From the NCBI GenBank assembly GCA_963971225.1, contig OZ020267.1:110440163-110504162 (forward strand): DNA of 64,000 nt. The letters run 5' to 3'. This DNA comes from Melieria omissa. Lineage: Eukaryota; Arthropoda; Insecta; Diptera; Ulidiidae. This document shows positions 49,858 to 59,502 of the stretch, one piece after another. The stretch's first letter is position 1; the number at the start of each line of letters is the position of its first letter. A program made the translations under genes and the position numbers. The notes under the pieces were generated by a model. That model did not search any database and was not told the DNA's origin. It was given only the letters and a program-made list of their open reading frames with translations.

Positions 49858-52155
49858 TTAGTTACTCATTACTTAGTATCTCATTACTCAATCAAATGGG
49901 ACATGTTACTCATTACTTAGAGACTAGTGTCCTATCACTTAGTCCGATTTGACTGGTTATCGATTATTTACGGACTAGTTATCTGCTACTCAATCAAATG
50001 AGACTAAGTACTCATTACTTTGCGACTAGTGTGAATTTACTTAATCAGAAATGACACTAGTTACCCATTAGTTAGCGACTAGTTTTTAATTACTCAAACA
50101 AATGAAACTACTTACTCACTACTTAGCGACTAGATGTGACTGGTTGCCCATTAGTTAGCGACTACTTTTCAATTACTCAATCAAATGAGACTAGTAACCC
50201 ATTAGTCAGAGACTAGTTGTCCATAACTCAATCAAATGAGACTAGTGACCCATTAGTTAACGACTTGTTGTCCATAACTCAATCAAATGAGACTAGTTAC
50301 TCATAACTTAGCGACTAGATATGACTTGTTACCCATTAGTTACCACCTACTGTTCAATTACTCAATCAAATGAAACTAGTTACCCATTAGTTAGAGACTT
50401 GTTGTCCATAACTCAATCAAATGAGACTAGTGACCCATTAGTAAGCGACTTGTTGTCCATAACTCAATCAAATGAGACTGGTTACTCATTACATAGCGAC
50501 TAGATATGACTGGTTACCCATTAGTTAGCACCTACTGTTCAATTACTCAATCAAATGAAACTAGTTACCCATTAGTTAGAGACTAGTTGTCCATAACTCA
50601 ATCAAATGAGACTAGTTACTCATTACTTGGCGACTAGATGTGACTGGTTGCCCATTAGTTAGCGACTAGTTTTCAATTACTCAATCAAATGGGACTAGTT
50701 ACCCATTAGTCAGAGACTAGTTGTCCATAACTCAATCAAATGAGACTAGTTACTCATTACTTAGCGACTAGATATGACTGGTTACCCATTAGTTACCACC
50801 TACTGTTCAATTACTCAATCAAATGAAACTAGTTACCCATTAGTTAGAGACTTGTTGTCCATAACTCAATCAAATGAGACTAGTGACCCATTAGTAAGCG
50901 ACTTGTTGTCCATAACTCAATCAAATGAGACTGGTTACTCATTACATAGCGACTAGATATGACTGGTTACCCATTAGTTAGCACCTACTGTTCAATTACT
51001 CAATCAAATGAAACTAGTTACCCATTAGTTAGAGACTAGTTGTCCATAACTCAATCAAATGAGACTAGTTACTCATTACTTGGCGACTAGATGTGACTGG
51101 TTGCCCATTAGTTAGCGACTAGTTTTCAATTACTCAATCAAATGGGACTAGTTACCCATTAGTCAGAGACTAGTTGTCCATAACTCAATCAAATGAGACT
51201 AGTTACTCATTACTTGGCGACTAGATGTGACTGGTTGCCCATTAGTTAGCAACTAGTTTTCAATTACTCAATCAAATGGGACTAGTTACCCATTAGTCAG
51301 AGACTAGTTGTCCATAACTCAATCAAATGAGACTAGTGACCCATTAGTTAACGACTTGTTGTCCATAACTCAATCAAATGAGACTAGTTACTCATAACTT
51401 AGCGACTAGATATGACTGGTTACCCATTAGTTACCACCTACTGTTCAATTACTCAATCAAATGAAACTAGTTACCCATTAGTTAGAGACTTGTTGTCCAT
51501 AACTCAATCAAATGAGACTAGTGACCCATTAGTAAGCGACTGGTTGTCCATAACTCAATCAAATGAGACTGGTTACTCATTACATAGCGACTAGATATGA
51601 CTGGTTACCCATTAGTTAGCACCTACTGTTCAATTACTCAATCAAATGAAACTAGTTACCCATTAGTTAGAGACTAGTTGTCCATAACTCAATCAAATGA
51701 GACTAGTTACTCATAACTTAGCGACTAGATGTGACTGGTTATCCATTAGTTAGCAACTACTGTTCAATTACTCAATCAAATGAAACTAGTTACCCATTAA
51801 TTAGAGACTAGTTGTCCATAACTCAATCAAATGAGACTAGTTACTCATTACTTAGGGACTAGATGTGACTGGTTGCCCATTAGTTAGCGACTATTTTTCA
51901 ATTACTCAATCAAATGGGACTAGTTACCTATTAGTCAGAGACTATTTATCCATATCTCAATCAAATGAGACTAATTACTCATTACTTAGTGATTAGATGT
52001 GACTGGTCACCCATTAGTTAGCAACTTCTTTTCAATTACTCAATCAAATGATACTAGTTACCCATTAGTTAGCGACTTGTTGTCCATAACTTAATCAAAT
52101 GAGACTAATCGCTCATTACTTAGCGATTAGTGACCCATTACTCAACCAAATGTGA
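49858..52155. repeat. Satellite array with higher-order structure (51- and 83-bp units)
   Basis: About 2.3 kb of tandem units built around ACTCAATCAAATGAGACTAG, TTACCCATTAGTTAG and GACTAGTTGTCCATA. The basic unit is 51 bp. A longer 83-bp unit carries an extra 32 bp around GCGACTAGATRTGACTGGTT. The same block recurs at 50321, 50774 and 51412, that is 453 and 638 bp apart, equal to 4x51+3x83 and 6x51+4x83. The central units are nearly identical; the edges are more diverged. Open frames inside it reflect the period being a multiple of three and are not genes. It lies inside the transcribed region if exon 12 is used. Confidence 0.95.
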
Positions 52156-52371
52156 CTCCATCAACATTTATAAACCATACCTAAGACTGAATTAATGGGC
52201 AACTAATTCTAGGACATTCTTTATAATTTCCCCGCTTCAGTCTAAACTATTGTAATGGACTCAAAGTCACAATTTTGTGTCAAATTTAATAATTATAAAA
52301 CTTTTTTACTCTCTTCAAGACTAAATAAAAAAATGCAAGCAAAGAATTTATGTAACCAAAAGTGTTGAATA

Positions 52372-52577
52372 TGATCTGTTTTTGTGTTAAAGCATTTTTT
52401 ACTTAGAAGTTAACTTAAATAAAATTTTCAATTAAAGTTAAATTCAAATAAAATAAAATTACTTTGGCTTCAAAATTTTAATTAATAGAATTTTAATTCG
52501 TTTGAAACTGAAAATTTTATTTGATTATGAGAAATCAATTTTTAAGTAAAAAAATGCTTTAACACAAAAGCAGATCA
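52372..52577. mobile_element. Small inverted-repeat element (MITE-like)
   Basis: About 206 bp with nearly perfect inverted ends of about 34 bp: TGATCTGTTTTTGTGTTAAA at 52372 and its complement ending CAGATCA at 52577, differing at only one or two positions. The interior is AT-rich and has no ORF. I see no clear target duplication. It can form a long hairpin in RNA and sits about 220 bp before the candidate exon at 52801. Confidence 0.8.
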
Positions 52578-52800
52578 CATTTTGTAAGACAATGTGACTC
52601 CTCAATTCAGTACTCAATGAAACCGTATCAACTCTACTCGCTTTGGTCGAAGTTAAATTTATCAATCAGTTCGAATTTCATTAACGTCCTAAAAATTATA
52701 ATTTATGCTGTTAACTAAACCATCTCAATTGTAACACCCAGCACTGTACAACTTTTTATCTCTTTCATTTCGTATGTTGTTGTCTCTGTTTCTCTTTCAG

Positions 52801-52972
52801 TAAAGTGTATTATTATTTTAGAATTGTTTCCAAAGCTACCTCGTAGAAAACTCTTTCGCTCTGACTATGAACATGTGGCTGTATTGTTGAACTCATCTAT
52901 AAAAACAAATCTTAAAACAACAACACCTAAAATTGCAACGCTCAGTAATCGTACACGTAGACACATAAATAA
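52801..52972 (+). CDS. Candidate alternative exon 11
   Basis: Preceded by a strong acceptor (TGTTTCTCTTTCAG) and followed by donor AA|GTAAGC. Entered from the single G left by exon 9, it reads 57 codons without a stop (KCIIILELFPKLPRRKLFRS, then SDYEHVAVLL and a Thr/Lys-rich tail) and leaves two bases, which fits the last exon at 53271. If entered from the exon 10 internal donor instead, the frame ends at TAG 52844-52846. A second acceptor at 52820-52821 has the same phase. Length matches the exon 10 short form modulo three, so the two would be interchangeable. Confidence 0.45.
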
Positions 52973-53270
52973 GTAAGCGGCATCTGGCTGTGGCACAATG
53001 GAAATCATGCAACACAAATCGCACGAAAATCCAAGCAACAATTTAGAAATCGAAAACCTATTCAACATAACCTCACATTTAGTGCTACTCAACACTTGCT
53101 ACCTGTAGTGGTATTTCTCCTCAGAGCCGAACTATTATTATATTTCTCATCATGCATTTAGTGCGTAGTTTTGACAAATTTTTGCAAACTAGTGTTAGAC
53201 AGTTGTTGAAGTTTGCCGCCTAGAAATTTTATAAAAGGTCCTAAATAAAAGTTCTCTTTCTAATCCACAG

Positions 53271-53415
53271 ACATAGTAAAAATGGACATAGTGCCAATGG
53301 ACAACTAGAAAATGGCAAACAGCATCATCAACAACAAAAACCACAACAAAAACAACACCATCAACACGCGCCGCAGGAAGTGACAATCAGCAAAGTGCGC
53401 AAGGAGCGAAAATAA
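53271..53415 (+). CDS. Candidate alternative last exon (exon 12, stop TAA)
   Basis: Acceptor TTCTAATCCACAG precedes a frame that needs two bases from upstream, supplied either by the exon 10 internal donor at 47938 (Thr) or by exon 11 (Lys). It reads HSKNGHSANGQLENGKQHHQ, a Gln-rich run and PQEVTISKVRKERK, then TAA at 53413-53415. Resulting proteins would be 2080 residues (exon 10 short form) or 2090 residues (exon 11). The phase agreement and coding-like composition support it. Confidence 0.6.
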
Positions 53416-54437
53416 CTCAATTTGAATGAAGTGAAAAGAATTGAAATTGAGATGTGAATGTGCAAGAATTAACAATGAAGTCTTGTCTTGAGATAAACCA
53501 TGTTTTACTTGTAGCTACTAACTGCGCTGAACTGCAAGTTCAATGTGTGTAAGTGTGCTTTTAGGCGCTAGAGCCAAAGTTTGACACTTTACTGTTTATA
53601 AAATGGAATTTTCAATTGAAATGAAAAACTTTTATATAAATTTGAGTTTATAAATTAATTTTTCTTTCAATTTATAGAAAACTAAATGCACTCGCTTTAC
53701 TACTTTGTTAGCTGTGTGTGTATGTGTGCTTGTGTGCGTTGGGCACAAGTTTCACCGAAGCGAGCATTTTCGTTATTTAATACACTAAAACTTGCTGATT
53801 TAAATTAATTGTTGATTCCTACTAAAAATTAAAATTAAAAATTAAAATTATTTAATTAAAAATTATTGAATCAAAGACAAGAAGGTGTAGCACAGACTAT
53901 AAGCAGTTCCTTTCATCTGCCACACCCACTACTATACAACATTGTCACGGATATTTGTTGCATTGAAATAATTACTATTATTATTTTTTCTTAGTTTATA
54001 AGCAAAAACCGAGTATTAAATTAAACAATAATTAAATAATATGCATTATTTTAATTCTTCCATATTATTATTATTCTAATTATGTTTCGATTTTTTTGTT
54101 TGTCATTACTTTACATGCAACTAAACCATACTACTTATTTGTAATAATCACAACAACAACAACATAATTAATAACAACAAGTGATACTCATATTTTGCTA
54201 GTAACTTTAAGTTTAATGCATTTCAATGTTTGTTGTGTTGTTTGATTCAATCATCAAATACATCAAAAAGAGGAAGACGAACAAAAACATGTTGAATACA
54301 GTAAATGCGATTTGTAAAAATTAGCAATTATTTGAATTTCTTTTGTCAATTCGTAAAAAATAATTAAAATTTGTATTCCAATAAAATGTTTGTTTTATTG
54401 AAAAATATAAAAATATGAAATGTGTTTCTCTAAATAT
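53416..54437 (+). other. Probable 3' untranslated region of the exon 12 form
   Basis: AT-rich, without ORFs. A poly(A) signal AATAAA at 54380-54385, followed by TGTTTGTTTTATTG, is a reasonable end of the transcript. The solo LTR begins 53 bases further on. Confidence 0.5.
54380..54385 (+). terminator. Candidate poly(A) signal AATAAA
   Basis: Canonical hexamer followed within 15 bases by a T/G-rich element. It lies 965 bases after the stop of exon 12 and before the LTR insertion. Confidence 0.45.
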
Positions 54438-54857
54438 TGTAACGATGAGGCACTCTGTGCTGTGCTACGCATGAATGCTTTTCCAAGCATACTTTTAGGC
54501 ATGCACTTTGGAGTACGGCCGGTCGGCTATAATTCCGATATTGCAAGGATGGTTCGCAAAGGTGATGGGCTGTGCTAGAACAATCGATATAGAGAGTCCA
54601 ACTGGAATGTGCAAGACAAATCAGCGCGATAAGAAAACCAGTATAAAAAGCAGCAGTGTGCAGCGCAGAGAGACGAGTCTAATTTGAGCCAGCAAAGGGG
54701 AAATATGCAATAGTAGTAGTGTAAAGACAAACAAGTGTAAATTTGTAAATAAAGCGATAGTTGGTTTTTGACTGCGTTTACGCTGAATAATTGAAGTGGT
54801 TTTATTTTCAAGCACAATCCAGATACGAACTAAGATAAGTCATTTTCGTAACAATAT
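54434..54857 (+). mobile_element. Solo LTR of a retrotransposon (416 bp) with 4-bp target duplication
   Basis: The LTR runs 54438-54853, beginning TGTAAC and ending GTAACA. The direct repeat ATAT flanks it at 54434-54437 and 54854-54857. Inside are a TATA-box-like TATAAAAAGCAGCAG at about 54641 and a poly(A) signal AATAAA near 54750, in the order expected for promoter (U3/R) and polyadenylation. No gag/pol sequence is nearby, so it is a recombination-derived solo LTR. TG..CA ends with a 4-bp duplication fit Gypsy-type elements and do not exclude others. Confidence 0.85.
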
Positions 54858-55574
54858 GATAAGGAAAAATAAAAATGTTTCAAAACCGTTGTGATGTAAT
54901 GGTTAGTTCAATGAACGACAAAAAGAAGAAGAATAAGAAGAAGATAGAGAAAAAGAAGGTTAAGAGAAATTCGAGTCATGAGTTCGTAATAAATGACAGC
55001 AGTTGGACCTCAAACAGAAGATTTTTTAAGCCAACAGCTGCTGACTATTAGACATCTAAGTTGGTTCAAGCTTTGGCGTTAAACCTTGGCCTAGGCATCG
55101 ATATATCCCAGGGAACTGCTGGACGTATAAACTGACTAGAGAGTGAGACTAGAAAGAGAAGGGATTTGGGTGCTTCACTGAGAATCTGATAGAGGAAATA
55201 GTGATTAACTCCTGCAAACTGCGAATAGGAAAAGTAATGATTAACTCAGGCTTTAGGAACTGAGAAGACAGTGCACCAACTGGTCAGATTTTTTGAACTG
55301 AAAACGCATTAAGTTTGATCTGGATCTGAATAGAAACACAGTGATTGTAGTTGTCGCCATAATTACTGCTTAGAAGCAACGCAAGAATATTAGACTTGGG
55401 TCACCCAGTCAATGACTTCTGCAAACATTTTATAGACAATGAAGAAACCATAACCATTCTCCAGCAGCAATTTTTTCAATGTGGAATCTTTATGCTATCT
55501 AAAAGATGGTGGGAAGTCGTGGCTTACGATGAATGAAGCGTTAAAAAATAAATTGTGCCAATTTTGTTTTTAGT
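54858..55574. other. Noncoding, no gene seen
   Basis: No open frame of note. A purine-rich run (AAGAAGAAGAATAAGAAG) lies near 54920-54960. Nothing else is recognisable before the SINE. Confidence 0.55.
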
Positions 55575-56060
55575 TAATAAAGCTTCAGTCGGCCTCGATA
55601 GTCAAGCGGGTAGCACGCTGGCTCCTCATACCAAAGGCTCCAGGTTCGATTCCTGGCTCGGGCTAGTGAACAACTCTTCTACTTCTATGGCTATTCACAT
55701 GAAGGGAATGAGAATTACAAGAATCACAACTCATCTACTTCTATCGCTATCCACATGAAGGGAATGAGAATTACAAGAATCACACAAGTGCGCTCTTGGC
55801 AGGCAATGGCAAAAACCTCCAAGTGTGAACGAAAAAATTGCCAATCGCCGTTCGGATTCGGCGTTAAACTGTAGGTCCCCTCCTCCCCTTTCCCCATCCG
55901 CTTGAAATGTGTGCTGTAACATATGTTGGCAAAAAACAGTGTTGCATACACAGTTCAAAAACGGGTGAAATATGTGGTATCACAATGGGCCTTTCAGGCC
56001 TCCAAGTGTGTCTCTTATAGAGGCAGCCACCGCAACCTAACCTAACCTAATAAAGCTTCA
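55575..56060 (+). mobile_element. tRNA-derived SINE, copy 2, with 13-bp target duplication
   Basis: Same family as the element at 4091-4489. The body is 55588-56047. The A box is damaged (GATAGTCAAGCGGG, one C missing) while the B box GGTTCGATTCC is intact near 55642-55652. A 56-bp internal duplication (ACTTCTATGG at 55681 and ACTTCTATCG at 55737) makes it longer than copy 1. The tail is CCTAACCTAACC. The target duplication TAATAAAGCTTCA is at 55575-55587 and 56048-56060. Confidence 0.9.
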
Positions 56061-56137
56061 AACTTGCTAAAAAAGAAACTTCGCAACCTATTTGAAGAAA
56101 AATATTTATTAATTTTTCCTAAAAAGAAAAATTAATA

Positions 56138-56888
56138 TCAGGTGTACAACTTTGCTTCCGCCGTTTTTTTCCAAAATTAAAAGCTTTATTGCGAAAAAGT
56201 GCTTACAGATGTATTATTCAAAGTATTGTCCGTCGCTAGCGACAACTTTCTCCCATCTTTCCGGCAATTTTCGGATCCCGGCTCGAAAAAAGGAGTCCTC
56301 TTTTGACGCTATCCATGAAGCAATCCATTTTTCCAATTCTTCGAAGGATTGAAAATGTTGATCTGCCAGGCCGTGTGCCATCGAACGGAATAGGTGGAAG
56401 TCAGAAGGGGCGACATCTGGGGAATACGGCGGGTGGGGCAAGACTTCCCATTTCAGCGTTTCCAGGTACTTTTTGACCACTTTTGCGACGTGAGGCCGAG
56501 CATTGTCGTGTTGGAGGATGACTCACCATTTTCACTCACCACGAAATCACCATTTTTAAAACGTTGAAACCACTCCCGACACGTTCTTTCACTCAGAGCA
56601 GCATCACCGTAAGTTTCTGAGAGCATTCGATGCGCTTCAGCTGCATTTTTTGTCGAATTGTAACAGAAAAGTAAAACTTCCCGCAAATGGCGAGAATTGG
56701 GCACATAAACGGACATTTTCGAGCGTGAATAATACGAAAACAAGAACAACTGTCACTGAAACGGCGATGACAATTCGTTAGGCACTGTCCACACTCACTT
56801 TAAAGGCATTATCAGCTATGTATTTCAACCAGCCTCAGCCGGTACAGCCACCTATCGGAAAACGGCGGAAGCAAAGTTGTACACCTGA
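56138..56888 (-). mobile_element. Internally deleted mariner with perfect inverted ends
   Basis: A 751-bp element with 30-bp identical inverted ends (starting TCAGGTGTACAACTTTGCTT) and TA target duplications at 56136-56137 and 56889-56890. Identical ends indicate a young insertion. It has lost the middle of the transposase. Its flanks carry the direct repeat TTCCTAAAAAGAAAAATTAA (56116 and 56902), part of an AT-rich palindrome in which it inserted. Confidence 0.93.
56217..56716 (-). pseudogene. mariner transposase with internal deletion
   Basis: From ATG 56716 the frame encodes a typical mariner DNA-binding start (REVLLFCYNSTKNAAEAHRM, then LSERTCREWFQRFKNGDF). It then jumps, after GE, straight to just before the second catalytic aspartate. 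Reading on in another frame gives HDNARPHVAK, SPDVAPSDFHLF and the C-terminal LPERWEKVVASDGQYFE. The second and third aspartates keep the 34-residue spacing, but the linker and first aspartate are missing and the join is out of frame. The protein is non-functional; the element could only be mobilised in trans. Confidence 0.92.
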
Positions 56889-56890
56889 TA

Positions 56891-59007
56891 AATATTTTTT
56901 TTTCCTAAAAAGAAAAATTAATAAATATACAGCTACACGATGCACCAGCAACGCCTGTAAGGAGAAGCGGGCATTAGCAAAAAAACAACGCCCCAAACCG
57001 ATCTTAGCGAATTCCTCAACCTGTTGTCACCTCACTTACGCAACAGATGGCGCTATGAGCGGTAGCTCACAACATCGAAGGCGTTGTTCCTAAGCGGCGA
57101 TAGATGGCTCATACTTTCTCATTACTCATATTTTCTCAAAATTTACCAAAACTTTCATATTGAACTCTTTGTAAGTAATTTACGCGCCTTTTTCTTATCA
57201 GCATTCGAATCCACCATCTGTTCATCATCATTTGTTTGTTGTACAAGTTGTTCAAACCTATGTTGAGTTGCTAGCTGGAAGTCTTGAGACAACTTGTAAA
57301 CACAGATGATATGTCTGTTTATGCGAAAGTGCGTGTGGTAGAACATACAAATTTTCAACATTGCTTGGAATTTTTTGTCACATTCAATGTAAACACTTTA
57401 GCTAAATACAAACAAACTAATGACTTCAATGAAATGTGACCTAGGGGCGCTTAGTCGACTGAGAAGAGTGCTATGTGCATTTCGATAGAAATGAAAAAAA
57501 AGACGAAAAAACATTAAAAGCAGAAAAGAGTTAGGAAGCGTTAAGAAAGAAAAGAAATAAAGACCAAAACGTAGCACTTTCGTTCAAAGCCATTGTAAGA
57601 ATCCATGTACATTCAACTAATTTTCTTTCATTTCTAGAAGATTTCATGCTAAACCTGTTCAAGAGCAATAAAAATAATACTACCCACATTTTTCCACATA
57701 GCTCGCTCTCAGCTGTAGATATAATCAAGTAGATCTTGAAACGTCAGTGGAGAAAAGCTTTGTACATATAAGAATACAAAAACAATAACTTTATCAGCCT
57801 TTTTATGCGACAAGCAGTCGACTAAAAATAACAACTCAGCCAACTCAATTCATAAGCAAAGCAGAACAAGAAACAGAGACAGAGAGATCAGGAGAGAGTG
57901 AGAGTGAATAAGTGAATAAGTGACAGCAGCAACGTTGAGTTGTATGGGAGCAATGGGTTTTTCGACAATACGCATACGCACCGTTGTGCTGCCTCAGCAC
58001 TCAACGCATGTGGAATTAAAGCAAAAAATGCGTCCGATATGAAATGCTCTGCTCGTGTCAGCGCTGCTGATAAGTGTGCTTATCAAGCAAGCAATAAATA
58101 TGGCAACAGTTTGTAAGTGAAAACATTTAATGTTAATTGGTTAGAAGTTGAAGCTTTCAGCAGCTTTTCCTCAACGACAAAAACAAATCAAGTAAAACAA
58201 AAACAAATTCTGTGGTTATCAACACAAACTTGCGCGTCACTGTCGTCGGTTGCCACCAGCCAAACAACCACCAGGTGACCATCACACACTGGCAGCTACA
58301 TGAACTGTACCGAATGCTTGCTCAGTTGTGCTCAGGTTACTGTTACAGTTGAATGGCTAAATAGCGGACACTAAGTGAACTTTCTCTGGCACAGTTTTAA
58401 ATCAATAAAGGTTGAACTTTTACGAAACAAAAAAACAAGAGAACAATTGTACAATAGAAAAGGTATCTTAAAAGTGAATTTGCATATGGAGCAACAAAAT
58501 ATTTGGATAAAATGCCACTCTCAAGTGAAATTTGTGAGAGTGTGTGTGCGTGCGAGCTTTTGTTTGTGTAGTGCATTCTTTTGATTAAAAATTTCAATGC
58601 GCCTTACTTCACAATCAGATACAAAGTTATTGTAGTCATCGATCAGGCTTTCTGTCAACTAGAAAATAGCAAAAGATCAACACAACAAAAACAAAGCCAA
58701 CAAATTTTCAAGCGATTAACGAGCTTGGTGTAAATTTCTTAGGGAATTTTTTCACTAACTATATATTTACAGATTTACATATAAAAATTATAAAAAAATT
58801 AAAAAAAAAATTAAATTCAATAATTAAACCTGAAAAATTTATAGAAAAAATAATTAATTATGTAATTAAAACCAAAATTAATAATTTTAATTATAAAAAT
58901 TTTAACAAATAAATATCAAAATAATTCCCAAATATTAACATTAAATAATATAAATTAAAAACAATTTTTTAAACTAATTTGAAAAAGGGTTAAAAAGTGT
59001 TTAATAA
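56891..59007. other. Noncoding, no gene seen
   Basis: Short open frames only. A GA-rich stretch lies near 57866-57910 and a GT/GC run near 58538-58556. 58760-58990 is extremely A/T-rich. Confidence 0.5.
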
Positions 59008-59502
59008 CACTGCACAACACAAAAAAAATAACAAGGTTCTGACAACGGATTCTGGTAGAGGGGACCAACAAAAAATATACGTGTATCGGCGTTTTTAAAG
59101 TTTACGTCTGCATTTTTTTTAGGGAGGGTCAAAGTTTTCCCCCTTTCGCGCATTCTTATGGTGAATCGGTATACGAAAACCATGAAAAATCACATTTTAG
59201 GTATATGATGTGTTCAGCAATTTGGTGTAAAACACTACGAAGAACATTTTTGTTGAACATTTTAACCCTGTAGCTCCTACTTGTATGGGTCAATTTGACC
59301 CTTTTTTCTAAAATGTCAAAAATGTCCTGTAAAACAGGACTTTTTAAGGACAAAATGTACCACAAAAATATTCGCCATAAAATTCTATTATAGGTCTCTG
59401 AAGACATGACAGCTCAGAAATTAACTTCAACGCCAGAATTGATCCAAAACTGAAAATGTGGTTAAGTGTTTATTTCGTATTTAATCAAAATTGGTACTAA
59501 AA
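59008..59502 (-). repeat. ~500 bp dispersed repeat, copy C
   Basis: Minus-strand copy with ends CACTGCACAACA (59008) and CAAAATTGGTACTAAAA (59502). It is very similar to copy B, including the GTCCTGTAAAACAGGAC hairpin near 59325-59341. Confidence 0.75.

Noticed and set aside
50321..51594. Three similar 60-codon ORFs in the satellite
   Set aside because: They are the same repeat read three times. The frame is open because the unit length is a multiple of three, and there is no start-codon context or continuity.
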